Positions 7,414 through 16,300 of a stretch of DNA of 29,629 nt are shown here, piece after piece. Numbering within the stretch: position 1 is the stretch's first letter; every line of letters begins with the position of its first letter. This DNA is from JBHENW01 sp046261875. Lineage in GTDB: Bacteria; Acidobacteriota; Thermoanaerobaculia; UBA5066; Gp7-AA6. The notes beneath the pieces are model-generated. The model was not told where the DNA came from. It did no database searches and saw nothing but the letters and a program-made list of their open reading frames with translations. Location of the stretch: contig JBHENW010000025.1 in NCBI GenBank assembly GCA_046261875.1, forward strand, positions 1-29,629, read 5' to 3'. The translations under genes were made by a program, and so were the position numbers.

Positions 7414-7803
7414 GTGGAACACACCGAGGAGGAGAGACGGGCCTTCCGGGAGGAGTTTCGGGCGAGGCGCCGGCGGCAATGGACCTTGGCTCTGCCCTTC
7501 CTCCTCCTCCTGGCGGCGCTGGCTCTCGCGCCCCAGTCCGGCGCCTCGCTCCTCGGCCTCGCGCCGCGCTTATGGGTGCCCGTGGCCCTGGCCGTCCTGG
7601 CTGGCGCTGTCGTTTTCTCGCTTCGGAACTGGCGCTGCCCCGCCTGTAACGGCTACCTCGGACGGGGCTTCGGGGCCCTGTTGCGCATCGGGTGCGTGGT
7701 CAGCGCGGCGATCGTGCTCCTCCACGTCGGATCGTTTTCGCCGGTCCCGCGGCATACCGCTACGATCGGAGATGAAACTATTCTCTGCGGCCATGTCCTC
7801 TGA
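7414..7803 (+). CDS. small membrane protein with a single CPxC pair
   Basis: GTG 7414 with GGGAGGG at 7401-7407 (6-nt spacing) begins a 129-residue frame. It has a highly charged N-terminus (EEERRAFREEFRARRRR), two adjacent membrane helices (about 24-40 and 50-68) and then NWRCPACNGYLGRGF. Proteins with this layout usually carry a second CxxC soon afterwards to complete a zinc ribbon. Here the frame continues as FGALLRIGCVVSAAIVLL, hydrophobic and without the second pair, and then runs 32 nt into the next gene. This suggests that the C-terminus after about residue 88 is out of frame because of an indel, but I could not reconstruct it convincingly. Function unknown. Confidence 0.55.
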   Translation: MEHTEEERRAFREEFRARRRRQWTLALPFLLLLAALALAPQSGASLLGLAPRLWVPVALAVLAGAVVFSLRNWRCPACNGYLGRGFGALLRIGCVVSAAIVLLHVGSFSPVPRHTATIGDETILCGHVL

Positions 7804-8257
7804 GGAGACCCGCGTGATCCTGCGCCACATCATCCGGGGAGGCGGAGAGCGCTCCGGGACGGCGCAGCGGCTGGCCGAGGCGCTTCGCGCCGCCGGAGGG
7901 TATCGGTGGCTCGGCCTCTACGACGTCGGACCGGAGGAGATCGCAGCGGTCGCGTGGAGCGGCGGCGGAGAGCCCGCGTTTCCCCGTTTCCCGAGGACCC
8001 AGGGTCTCTGCGGCAGCGCCGCGTCGAGCGGCGCGACGGTGCTCGTCCCCGACGTGCGCCGGGATCCCCGGTATCTCACGACCTTCGGCAACACCCTGTC
8101 GGAGATGATCGTCCCGGTGCGCGACCCCGTCACGGGGCGCGTGGCCGGCTTGATCGACGTGGAGAGCGACCGGGCGGGCGCCTTCACGGAGGACGACCGA
8201 GCTTTCTTCGAGGAGTGCGCCGCAGATCTCGCCGATTTCTGGCGGACCGGCAGTTGA
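7772..8257 (+). CDS. GAF-domain protein, free-methionine-sulfoxide-reductase-like
   Basis: A 161-residue protein that is almost entirely one GAF domain, with helix LAEALRAAGGYRWLGLYDV, then GLCGSAASSGATVLVPDVRRDPRY and finally GLIDVESDRAGAFTEDDRAF. The order resembles free Met-R-sulfoxide reductase (fRMsr), but only the Cys in GLCG is present. The region where fRMsr enzymes carry a further Cys reads LTTFGNTLSE. It is therefore better called a GAF small-molecule-binding protein with possible but unlikely reductase activity. ATG 7793 is an alternative start that would reduce the overlap with the upstream gene. Confidence 0.75.
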   Translation: MKLFSAAMSSEETRVILRHIIRGGGERSGTAQRLAEALRAAGGYRWLGLYDVGPEEIAAVAWSGGGEPAFPRFPRTQGLCGSAASSGATVLVPDVRRDPRYLTTFGNTLSEMIVPVRDPVTGRVAGLIDVESDRAGAFTEDDRAFFEECAADLADFWRTGS

Positions 8258-8280
8258 CGCGTTGACGGGGACCGCTCCGG

Positions 8281-8748
8281 GTGCAGGCCGTCTTGTTCAT
8301 CGGGATCCAGGCCTCGGGGAAGACGACCTTCTACTTGCAGCGCTTCCTTTCGACGCACGTCCGGATCAGCCTCGACATGCTCAAGACCCGCGCGCGGGAG
8401 CGCGTCCTCCTCGACGCCTGCCTGAAGGCCGGGCAGCCTTTCGTCGTGGACAACACCAACGTCACGATCGAGCGGCGCGCCGAATACATCGGGCTGGCGA
8501 AAGCGGCCGGTTTCCGGGTGATCGGGTACTTCTTCCGAACGACCGTCGGCGACGCCCTGCGCCGCAACAAACAGCGGGCGGGGAAAGCCCTGGTCCCGGC
8601 GGGAGGTCTCTTCGGGACCCAGAAGAGGCTGCGGCCTCCCGTCTGGAACGAGGGCTTCGACGAGCTCTATGTGGTCGAGATCCATCCGGACAATTCCTTC
8701 TCCGTCAGTGAGCAGCCGCGCGGTGAGGCGCCGCCTGCCGCGGTATGA
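8281..8748 (+). CDS. P-loop ATPase/kinase (polynucleotide-kinase-like AAA_33)
   Basis: A 155-residue protein starting at GTG 8281. The Walker A motif GIQASGKTT is at residues 8-16. LDMLKTRARERVLL resembles the substrate-proximal region of small kinases. VVDNTNVTIERRAEYI (about 55-70) is the typical Walker-B-like segment of AAA_33/T4 Pnk-type kinases. The later GYFFRT strand and a lysine/arginine-rich lid (RRNKQRAG, TQKRLRPP) fit phosphoryl transfer on a nucleic-acid or small-molecule hydroxyl. The true substrate is not evident. It starts 23 nt after the GAF gene, so probably the same transcript. Confidence 0.8.
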   Translation: MQAVLFIGIQASGKTTFYLQRFLSTHVRISLDMLKTRARERVLLDACLKAGQPFVVDNTNVTIERRAEYIGLAKAAGFRVIGYFFRTTVGDALRRNKQRAGKALVPAGGLFGTQKRLRPPVWNEGFDELYVVEIHPDNSFSVSEQPRGEAPPAAV

Positions 8749-8827
8749 GCGTTTCGGAAGCCCAGACGATGGGCGATGGGAATCGGGATCGCCGCCCCGC
8801 GCGGCAGATGAGGAGAGGAGGGTCGCC

Positions 8828-9430
8828 ATGAGATCTTTCCGGATGGGTCGGGCACGTCACGCCGTGTGGCCGCTGGTTCTCGCGGTCTTCGTGATCTCCT
8901 GCGGCGCTTCCGCGCCGGCGACGGCGCCAAGTGCGGGCGCCGAGACCTCTCCGCCCGCGGCGACCGCCGGCCCCGCCGCGACCCCGGCGCCGGCAGCCAC
9001 GCCGACGCCCGCAGCGACGCCGGGCCCCGCCGCCGCTCCGGCGACGGGGTTCGATATGGCCGCCGCGGTCGCGAGCCTGAAGGCCGCGATCGCCGGGAAA
9101 GAGGATCAGCCGGCCGAGACGGTCTTTCGCAACATCCAGATCCTCAAGGGCGTCCCGGCCGGACGCGTCCTCGGAATCATGCAAATGGGATTCAGCCCCG
9201 CGCTCGGCGTGGACTGCACCCATTGCCACGTTCCGGGCCGGTGGGAGAGCGACGAGAAGAAGGAGAAGCAGGTCGCGCGCGAGATGTCACGCATGACGCG
9301 CGAGATCAACGAGAAGTACCTCGCCGCGATCCAGGGGCTCGACAGCGAGAAGCCGGTCGTCAACTGCACGACCTGCCACCGGGGGGAGGTCAAGCCGGCG
9401 CTGAACCTCGCGCGCAGGACGGAGAGTTAG
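8828..9430 (+). CDS. lipoprotein di-heme cytochrome c, reaction-centre cytochrome-subunit type
   Basis: A 200-residue exported protein starting at ATG 8828 behind GAGGAGAGGAGGG (8810-8822). A signal peptide ends in a lipobox-like VISC (Cys about 25). It is followed by a roughly 45-residue Ala/Pro/Thr spacer (TPAPAATPTPAATPGPAA) that would hold the domain away from the membrane. The folded part begins at VFRNIQILKGVPAGRVLGIMQMGF and carries two heme c sites, CTHCH and CTTCH, around a helical segment with MSRMTREINEKYL. This is the pattern of the CytoC_RC-like cytochromes frequent in Acidobacteriota, and the axial Met may be in LGIMQM. It probably carries electrons in the periplasm. Its stop overlaps that of the convergent msrA by 3 nt. 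Confidence 0.85.
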   Translation: MRSFRMGRARHAVWPLVLAVFVISCGASAPATAPSAGAETSPPAATAGPAATPAPAATPTPAATPGPAAAPATGFDMAAAVASLKAAIAGKEDQPAETVFRNIQILKGVPAGRVLGIMQMGFSPALGVDCTHCHVPGRWESDEKKEKQVAREMSRMTREINEKYLAAIQGLDSEKPVVNCTTCHRGEVKPALNLARRTES

Positions 9431-10038
9431 CTCTTCCCCCAGAGCTCGGCCAGGCGCGCATCCCGACCGCAGCCGAACCGGTAGGTTTTGTACCGGACCG
9501 GGTTCTTCTTGTAGAAGTCCTGGTGGTACTCCTCCGCCGGATAGAACTGCGCGAGGGGCGTGATCTGCGTCACGATCGGGGCCTTGATCGTGCCCGATCG
9601 CTCGATCTTGCGCTTCGAGGCTTCCGCCAACTGCTTCTGCGCCTCGCCGTGGAAGAAGATCGCGGGGCGGTACTGCCTGCCGCGGTCGCAGAACTGCCGG
9701 TCCGAGGTCGTCGGATCGATGTTCCGCCAGAAGACGTCCAGCAGCCGCTCGTAGGAGATCTTCGCCGGGTCGTAGGCCACCTGGACCACCTCCGCGTGGC
9801 CCGTGACCCCGGCGGAGACCTGTTCGTAGGTGGGGTTGCGCTCGGCGCCCCCCGCGTAGCCCGAGGTCGTCGAGACGACGCCCGGAAGGACGTCGAACGG
9901 GGGCTCCATGCACCAGAAGCATCCACCCGCGAAGGTCGCCTGCTCGAGCCGGGGTTTAGCCGCCGCGGTCTGCGCGGGCAGGCAGGACGCGAACAGGAGG
10001 ACCGCGACCGGGACCAGAACGCTGCGAAGGAACCTCAT
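9427..10038 (-). CDS. msrA: exported peptide-methionine (S)-S-oxide reductase MsrA
   Basis: Reduces methionine-S-sulfoxide in proteins. The 203-residue product has the catalytic motif GGCFWCMEPPFD (about 38-49), the GYAGG and TGHAEVVQV signatures, EEYHQDFYKKNP, and a C-terminal Cys in RFGCGRDAR that can serve as resolving cysteine. ATG 10036-10038 is preceded by AAGGAGA on the minus strand. The N-terminus is a signal peptide, and LFASC could be a lipobox, so repair occurs outside the cytoplasm and the protein may be membrane-anchored. It is convergent with the cytochrome gene, which suggests an envelope redox-maintenance neighbourhood, although the two are not co-transcribed. Confidence 0.93.
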   Translation of the reverse strand: MRFLRSVLVPVAVLLFASCLPAQTAAAKPRLEQATFAGGCFWCMEPPFDVLPGVVSTTSGYAGGAERNPTYEQVSAGVTGHAEVVQVAYDPAKISYERLLDVFWRNIDPTTSDRQFCDRGRQYRPAIFFHGEAQKQLAEASKRKIERSGTIKAPIVTQITPLAQFYPAEEYHQDFYKKNPVRYKTYRFGCGRDARLAELWGKS

Positions 10039-10062
10039 CGAAAAATCTCCTTGCCGCGGGAA

Positions 10063-10130
10063 AAGGCGGACTCGCCTTCGTACCGGGCAACACCCGTCTC
10101 GGAAGTAATATGCCGGCCGCAACAGGCCGG
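10063..10130. repeat. three short hairpins in the msrA divergent intergenic region
   Basis: The 116-nt gap between msrA and the next plus-strand gene holds three consecutive perfect inverted repeats. These are AAGGCG/CGCCTT (10063-10078, 4-nt loop), CGGG/CCCG (10084-10096, 5-nt loop) and CCGGCC/GGCCGG (10113-10130, 6-nt loop). They may be operators, leader structure or chance in GC-rich DNA. I recognise no known riboswitch. Confidence 0.35.
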
Positions 10131-10154
10131 ATTCCCGGGAGGGAGTCTTCGATC

Positions 10155-10358
10155 ATGACGACCGAGAAGAACCTTTCCAGCGGACAGAAGCTCGCCGCGA
10201 TCCTCTGGTTCACCGCGGCCGGCCTTTCGCTGGCGGCGGGAGTCATCCGGTACGCCAACGGGGAGGGCGTTGCCTGGGTGCCGTTCGCCGCCGCGCTCTT
10301 TCTCGGAGCCATGGGCTCCATCGCATGGAAACGGGCGCGCCGAAGCGCCGCGCCATGA
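10155..10358 (+). CDS. small two-helix membrane protein
   Basis: A 67-residue protein from ATG 10155, with GGGAGGGAG at 10137-10145 upstream. The N-terminus is hydrophilic (MTTEKNLSSGQK). Two hydrophobic helices follow (about 13-31 and 38-57), separated by a short loop with RYANGEG, and the tail is basic (KRARRS), placing both termini in the cytoplasm. No family recognised. The stop overlaps the following ATG (ATGA), so it is the first gene of a coupled run of four. Confidence 0.65.
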   Translation: MTTEKNLSSGQKLAAILWFTAAGLSLAAGVIRYANGEGVAWVPFAAALFLGAMGSIAWKRARRSAAP

Positions 10359-10747
10359 CCGACGGCCCGTCGCTCAGTCTGTCCCGAATCGGACAGGTCG
10401 CGGTCAACGCGAAGGACGTGGAGCGCGCGACGGTTTTCTATCGCGACACGCTCGGGATGAAGCTGCTCTTTCAGGCGCCGCCGCATCTTGCCTTCTTCGA
10501 CTGCGACGGCGTGCGCCTGATGCTGAGCCCTCCCTCCGAGGCCGAGTTCGATCACGCGAGCTCCGTCCTTTACTTCAAAGTGGACGACATCGGGGAGGCG
10601 CACGCCGAGCTGTCGCGCCGCGGGGTCGCTTTCCGTGACCAGCCCCACCTCGTGGCGAAGCTGCCCGACCACGAGCTGTGGATGTCCTTCTTCCGGGACT
10701 CTGAGGACAACACGCTCGCCCTGATGAGCGAAATCCGCCGGGAGTGA
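10355..10747 (+). CDS. VOC (glyoxalase-like) family protein
   Basis: A 130-residue single VOC module: IGQVAVNAKDVERATVFYRDTLGMKLLF opens the first beta-alpha-beta repeat, and a second repeat covers SSVLYFKVDDIGEAHAELSRRGVAF. The ending FFRDSEDNTLALMSEI corresponds to the usual DPDGNxLxL strand. Likely metal-ligand positions are the glutamate in NTLALMSE and residues of the first strand, but the canonical His/Glu set of glyoxalase I is not complete by eye. ATG 10355 overlaps the previous stop, and its own stop overlaps the hydrolase GTG (GTGA). Substrate unknown. Confidence 0.82.
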   Translation: MTDGPSLSLSRIGQVAVNAKDVERATVFYRDTLGMKLLFQAPPHLAFFDCDGVRLMLSPPSEAEFDHASSVLYFKVDDIGEAHAELSRRGVAFRDQPHLVAKLPDHELWMSFFRDSEDNTLALMSEIRRE

Positions 10748-11484
10748 GCGGCCGCTCTCCCGCGACCTTCGTCCTCGTCCACGGAGGCTGGGTCGGCGGC
10801 TGGTTCTGGGGCCGGGTCGCGCCGCTCCTCCGGAATTCCGGGCACGCTGTCTTCACGCCGACGCTGACGGGGCTCGGTGAACGGTCCCATCTGGCGGGCC
10901 CCGCAATCGGTCTGAGCACGCACGCGGAGGATCTGGAGGCGGTGCTCCGGTACGAGGACCTGCGCGACGTCGTCCTCGTCGGACACAGCTACGGCGGGAT
11001 GGTCATCACGGCGGTCGCCGAACGGGCTCCCGAGCGGGTGGCGCGGCTGGTGTACTTCGACGCCTTCGTGCCATTCGACGGGGAAGCCATGGGCGACCTG
11101 ATGGGTCGCGACATGACGAGCGCCTTCCAGTACGAAGTCGAGTCGGCAGGCGGCGGCTGGCGCCTGCCCCTCCCGTTCCCGCTCGAAGCGTACGGATTCA
11201 TCTCGCCGGAAGACCTCGCCTGGATGAACCCGCGCATGTCGGACCAGCCCTGGCTGACCATCCGGGAGCCGGTCACCGTGCGCAACCCCGCGGCCGCCAC
11301 GATCCCGCGCACTTTCGTCGAATGCACGCGCCTGGCGACCGGGCTCCTGGCCGAGTCCGCGCAACGCGCCCGGGCGGCAGGCTGGAAGGTTCACCGTCTC
11401 GACCTGCCGCACGCCGCCCCGGTCACCGGTCCCGCCGAAGTCGCCGCGCTGTTGAGGAGGATTGCCTCGGAGGAAGCCGCATGA
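10744..11484 (+). CDS. alpha/beta-hydrolase (esterase-like)
   Basis: A 246-residue protein starting at GTG 10744. The oxyanion-hole segment LVHGGWVGGWFW (11-22) and the lid-preceding TLTGLGERSHL are typical of plant methylesterase/EstC-type hydrolases. The nucleophile elbow is GHSYGG, with Ser about 82. The acid is probably Asp in YFDAFVPFD or a later residue, and the general base His is in LPHAAPVTGPAEVA near the C-terminus. No signal peptide is seen, so the enzyme is cytoplasmic. It is coupled to genes on both sides (GTGA upstream, ATGA downstream). The substrate is probably a small ester or lactone, which is inference only. Confidence 0.87.
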   Translation: MSGRSPATFVLVHGGWVGGWFWGRVAPLLRNSGHAVFTPTLTGLGERSHLAGPAIGLSTHAEDLEAVLRYEDLRDVVLVGHSYGGMVITAVAERAPERVARLVYFDAFVPFDGEAMGDLMGRDMTSAFQYEVESAGGGWRLPLPFPLEAYGFISPEDLAWMNPRMSDQPWLTIREPVTVRNPAAATIPRTFVECTRLATGLLAESAQRARAAGWKVHRLDLPHAAPVTGPAEVAALLRRIASEEAA

Positions 11485-12186
11485 ATGGAGTCCGCTGGCG
11501 GACAAATGGCGGCGGCGTGACGGACGCCGAGATCGAGACTGCCCGGCTGCGGCTCCGGCCGTGCCGCGAGGAGGACCTCGCAGAGCTCCACGCGCTCTGG
11601 ACCGACCCGGAGGTCCGGCGCTTCCTTTGGGACGGGGAGGCCATCTCCCGGGAGCAGGCCGCCGCGGCCATCGCGAAGAGCGAGGAATCCTTCCGCGCTC
11701 GGCGGGTTCGGCCTCTGGTCGGTATTCGTCCGCGGCGAGCCGGGGATCGCGGGTTTTGCGGGGCTCCGCCCGATGGAGGAGACCGGCGAGGTCGAGATCC
11801 TCTACGGGCTGCACCCGCGTCTCTGGGGGCTGGGCCTGGCGACCGAAGCCGCCCGAACGGTGCTCGGCCACGCCTTCGCCCGGGGCTTCGCTTCGCGCAT
11901 CTGGGCGCGCGCCGACCCGCCGAACGCGGCCTCTTTCGGCGTGATGAAGCGGTTGGGAATGAAGCCTGTCCGCGGACCCGGCAGCGAGGCCGGGCTCGTC
12001 TGTTACGCGATCCCCGCGCCGGGCGCGGCGAGGGACTCGTCCGCTAGGGAGTCGCGGTCGCCACCGAACAGAGCGGCGCGCACGAGCCCGTCCGCGCGAG
12101 CGCTTCCTCGTGGGCGCGGCGGAACTCCGGGGTCCCGAAGAACGTCGGGCAGAAAGCGAGGACCGGGGAGCCGGGCTCGCGGTTGA
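11481..12186 (+). CDS. RimJ/RimL-type GNAT acetyltransferase, frameshifted
   Basis: From ATG 11481 (ATGA overlap) the frame reads TARLRLRPCREEDLAELHALWTDPEVRRF, the usual start of RimJ/RimL N-acetyltransferases, up to about 11695. The neighbouring frame then continues as GGFGLWSVFVRGEPGIAGFAGLR. It is followed by the acetyl-CoA loop region HPRLWGLGLATEAARTVLGHAF and the C-terminal NAASFGVMKRLGMKPV. Removing one base in the CGCGCTCGGCGGG stretch (about 11695-11707) gives one protein. Homology ends around YAIPAP (about 12016). The remaining frame to 12186 is Arg/Ser-rich, lies over the opposite gene and is probably not native, so a further indel near the 3' end is possible. Acceptor unknown. 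Confidence 0.65.
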
Positions 12187-13306
12187 CCTGGATCTCGACG
12201 CGTCCCTGGGTCGAGCCTCGATAGCCGATCTTTCCGAGGAGCGTTCCCGGCGAGACGATCGATCCGATGTCCACCAGCGGATCGCGGATGTGGTCGTAGA
12301 TGACGAGGTACGGGCTGCCCGCGGCCCGCGTGTGCATCTCGAAATCCCCCTCGTTGGGGTTGAAGAACCGGTTGACGACGGTCCCCGCGGTCACGGCGCT
12401 GACGTCCAGCGTGCGGTCTTCCGTGCGGAGCTCGAGCGCCGGGTGGAGCTGACCGCCCAGGCTCACCGCCCCGAAGGGATTCACCTCGGTCACTTTCGAG
12501 AGATCGATCATGGGAACCGAGAAGACCGGAGTCCCGGCGGCGGGCGGGGGAGTCGGAAGAGGCGTGGGGACCGCCGCGCAGGCCGTGGGGGTCGGAGTGC
12601 GGCTGAAGCCGGAGGTGTCGAAGCCGCCGCACGCGCTCCCCCCCTGCTTGAAGAAAGCCTTGACGCGCCCGGTCGGATTGTGCCGGACCGTCAGCGTGTA
12701 CTCCAGGTCCGTCAGCCCTCCGTAGAAGACCCAGTACTCGCCGTTGACCGTGCGCGCGTCGAGCACCTTGACGAAGACCTCCGGGTTGTCCGGGTTGCCG
12801 GTCAGCGCGGGGATGCTGAAGTATCCGAACTCGCGCGACCGTCCGAGCGCCCGGCCCTCGCCGGTGCGCCCCGTGCGCTGGTCCATGGCCGCAAGCGTGA
12901 CGTCGAAGCCGGAGGCCGCGAAGCCGGACTCGGCGTGAAAGCGCAGGATGTTTTCCGGGCTGACGATGATGCCGCGGGTCGACGCTCCGCCGCTGTTGGT
13001 GAAGAGAGTCACGTTGTACTGACGGGCGGTCGGGAAGATCTTCGTGGGGCTCGGCTCGGTCGCGCGAGTCCCGTCGCCGAAGTCCCAGTTCCACGTGGAG
13101 GCCGGGGGCGTGGTCGTGTCCCGGAACCGGACGGGCTGGCCGACGGACGGATTCGGCGGGAAGACGTCGAAGGTGGTCGCCGCGCCCACGTCGGCGCGGC
13201 CCCGGGCCAGGCTGGCGAGCGCGGCCGTTCCGGCCGCGCAGAGCACCACGAGCAGCAGGGCGCGTGCGGCGCCCGGCCGACCAGTCTCTTCGCGCATGGA
13301 TGCCAT
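12044..13306 (-). CDS. exported PKD-domain protein with degenerate M23-like C-terminal domain
   Basis: A 420-residue protein. An uncleaved membrane anchor or signal covers about 13-33. A PKD domain covers about 45-115, with the diagnostic WNWDFGDGT at 72-80. A middle module (about 120-235) contains FVKVLDARTVNGEYWVFYGGLTDLEYTLTV, which I associate with secreted proteins of Thermoanaerobaculia-type Acidobacteriota, and there is a Pro/Thr linker at about 240-265. The C-terminal domain has YLVIYDHIRDPLVDIGSIVSPGTLLGKIG, the lipoyl-like barrel seen in M23 peptidases, but its end reads GRVEIQVN rather than HxH, so the zinc site is missing. Probably a cell-surface binding protein. Two ATGs (13306 and 13298) are possible starts. 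Confidence 0.78.
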   Translation of the reverse strand: MASMREETGRPGAARALLLVVLCAAGTAALASLARGRADVGAATTFDVFPPNPSVGQPVRFRDTTTPPASTWNWDFGDGTRATEPSPTKIFPTARQYNVTLFTNSGGASTRGIIVSPENILRFHAESGFAASGFDVTLAAMDQRTGRTGEGRALGRSREFGYFSIPALTGNPDNPEVFVKVLDARTVNGEYWVFYGGLTDLEYTLTVRHNPTGRVKAFFKQGGSACGGFDTSGFSRTPTPTACAAVPTPLPTPPPAAGTPVFSVPMIDLSKVTEVNPFGAVSLGGQLHPALELRTEDRTLDVSAVTAGTVVNRFFNPNEGDFEMHTRAAGSPYLVIYDHIRDPLVDIGSIVSPGTLLGKIGYRGSTQGRVEIQVNREPGSPVLAFCPTFFGTPEFRRAHEEALARTGSCAPLCSVATATP

Positions 13307-13335
13307 TGTGGGGCATCCGGGGCCGTTCGGAGCCG

Positions 13336-13364
13336 TTGACTTACGCTTTTTTTACGCCTAGAGT
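13336..13364 (+). promoter_or_regulatory. candidate sigma-70-type promoter for dnaE2
   Basis: TTGACT (13336-13341) and TAGAGT (13359-13364) are separated by 17 nt. A start point about 7 nt after the -10 would fall at 13371, two bases before ATG 13373. No Shine-Dalgarno is visible before that ATG, consistent with a leaderless or nearly leaderless mRNA. I see no LexA-type palindrome. Based on motif match only. Confidence 0.45.
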
Positions 13365-13372
13365 CCGGGGCC

Positions 13373-16300
13373 ATGTCCGAGAAGCGGACGCGTCCCTCCG
13401 AGAACGCGGCTGGCGAGCCCCCGGCTCGCAATCTGGGGGGCCATCTCGTGCCGACGATCGTGGCCGCCGGCGCCCGAAAGGAGAAGCTCCGGGAGCGGGA
13501 GTGGAGGCCGGTGGCCTCCGCGCGAAGCCCCCAGCCGTACGCGGAGCTGCGGTGCGCTTCGGCTTTCTCCTTCCTCGACGGCGCGAGCCTTCCGGAAGAT
13601 CTCGTGGTCGAAGCGGCCAACCGCGGGCTTCCCGCGATGGCGCTCGTGGACACCAACGGGGTGTACGGGGCGCCGCGCTTCTACAAGGCGGCAAAGGCCG
13701 TCGGCGTCAAGGCGCTCGTCGGGGCGGAATTGCGGCTGGAGGCGGGAGCCGTTCCGCGCAGGAAGGACCTGGAGGAGTACGTCCGGAAGCTGCCGCGCGT
13801 CACCCTCCTCGTCGAGAACCGCGCCGGGTACAGGAATCTCTGCCGCCTCGCCACGGCCGGAGCCCGGGACAAGCCCAAGGGGGAGCAGCGGGTGCGCTGG
13901 GAAGAGGTCGCCGCGCACGCGGAGGGGCTCCACTGCCTGACCGGCGGCGACGAGGGCCCCCTCGCGCGCGCGCTCGAGACGGAGGGCCCCGACGCCGCGC
14001 GTGTCCTGCTCGAGCGTCTCGCGCACCTCTTCCCCCGGCGCCTCCACGTCGAGCTCCAGCGGCACCGCCTCGCCCGCGAGGAGCACCGCAACCAGGCGCT
14101 CATCTCCCTCGCGCGGCGCCTCCGGCTGCCGGTCGTGGCGACGAACGGGGTGCGCTACGCCCGCCACCGCGACAAGGAATTGCACGACGTGATGACGGCG
14201 ATCCGGAACAGGACGACGCTCGACCGGGCCGGCGCGCTCCTCGCCGCGCAGCGCGAGCGCCACGTCCAGGGCGCGCCGGAAATGGTCGAGCGCTTCGCCG
14301 ACGTCCCCCAAGCGCTCGACGCGGCGTTCGAGCTCTCACAGCGCCTCGACTTCACCCTCGCGGATCTCGGCTACCGTTTTCCGGAGTACCCGCTGCCGCC
14401 GGGGGAGTCGCCCGCCTCGTTCCTGCGCAAGGTCACCTGGAACGCCGCGCGCTCCCGCTTCCGGCCGCTGACCGCGCGCGCCCAGGCTCAGATCGAGAAG
14501 GAGCTGGCGATGATCGAGAAGCTCGATCTCGCCGGCTACTTCCTCATCGTCTGGGACATCGTGCAGTTCTGCCTGCGCGAGAAGATCCTCGTCCAGGGGC
14601 GCGGCTCCGCGGCGAACAGCGCCGTCTGTTACGCCCTCTCCATCACCGCCGTGGATCCGGTCAAGATGGAGCTCCTCTTCGAGCGGTTCCTCTCCGAGGA
14701 GCGCGGCGAGTGGCCCGACATCGACCTGGACCTGCCCTCCGGGGATCAGCGCGAGCGGGTCATCCAGCACGTCTACGAGAAGTACGGCCCGCAGGGGGCC
14801 GGTATGACGGCCAACGTCATCACGTACCGCGATCGCTCCTCCGCGCGCGAGGTCGGCAAGGCGCTGGGGTACTCGCCCGAGCAGGTGGACCGCCTCTCCA
14901 AGCAGCTCGGGAGCTGGAGCTTCGGGGAGATCCGCAATCCGATTTCCGAGCTCGAGGGGAGATCGCGGCCGCTGGGCTCGATCCGGAGGAGACGCGCTCG
15001 AAGCACTTCCTCCGGCTCTGGCTCCAGATGCAGAACCTGCCGCGCCATCTGGGACAGCACTCCGGGGGCATGGTCATCGCGATGGGGCGGCTCGACGAGG
15101 TCGTCCCGCTGGAGCCTGCCTCCATGCCGGGCCGTGTCGTCGTTCAGTGGGACAAGGACGACTGCGCCGACATGGGAATCGTCAAGGTGGACCTGCTCGG
15201 CCTGGGCATGCTCGCCGCGCTCGAGGAGGCGATCCCGACGATCCGGGAGAAGGAGGGGGTGGAGGTGGATCTCGCCCACCTGCCCCAGGACGACCCGCTC
15301 GTCTACAAGATGTTGAACGAGGCGGACACCGTCGGGCTCTTCCAGGTGGAGAGCCGGGCGCAGATGGCGTCGCTGCCGCGGCATGCCCCGAAGACCTTCT
15401 ACGACATCGTCGTCCAGGTCGCGATCATCCGGCCGGGGCCGATCGTCGGCGGGATGGTGCATCCCTTCTTCGACCGGCGGCGGGGGAAAGCCCCGGTCGA
15501 GTACGCACACCCCTGCCTCGAGCCGATCTTGAAGCGCACTCTCGGCGTCCCGCTCTTCCAGGAGCAGCTCCTGCGCATCGCGATGGTCGCGGCGGGCTTC
15601 ACGGGAGGGGAAGCGGAGGAGCTGCGCCGCGCGATGGGTTTCAAGCGGTCACAGGAACGCATGACCGCGATCGAGGCGAAGCTGCGCGCCGGCATGACGG
15701 AGCGCGGCATCTCGGGAGCGGGCCAGGACCAGATCGTCAAGTCCATCACCTCCTTCGCGCTCTACGGCTTCCCCGAGTCCCACGCGGCGAGCTTCGCCCT
15801 GATCGCCTACGCGAGCGCGTACCTTAAGGTGCGCCACGCGGCCGCGTTCTACACGGCGCTGCTGAACGCGTGGCCGATGGGCTTCTACCACCCGGCGACC
15901 CTCGTGAAGGACGCGCAGCGGCGCGGCACCGAAATCCGCCCGATCGACGTCGCGCGGTCGGGCTGGAAGTGCCGCTGGGAGGAGGGCGGGGTGCGCCTGG
16001 GCCTGCGATTCGTCCAGCGGCTGCGGGAGACGACGGGGCAACGGATCGAGCAGGAGCAGGAGAAGACGCCGTTCGCGGACGTGGACGACCTGGCGCGGCG
16101 CTGCGCCCTGCGCCCGGACGAGCTGACCCTCCTCGGCGAGGCCGGCGCGCTCTCCTCGTTCGGCCGCGGGCGGCGCGCCGCGCTCTGGCAGGTCGCCAAG
16201 GTGGCGCGCCCGGCGGGGCCGCTCCTCTCCGGTCTGCCGACCGACGATCCGTCGCCGCTCTCGGAGATGACGGCGGCCGAAGAGACGGCCGCGGACTACC

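Noticed and set aside
7772..8257. Functional free methionine-R-sulfoxide reductase
   Set aside because: Only one of the expected cysteines is present, so catalysis by the known mechanism is doubtful.
12110..13339. Long plus-strand open frame opposite the PKD protein
   Set aside because: Arg/Gly/Asp-rich composition and no domain; the minus strand carries recognisable PKD motifs and a signal sequence.
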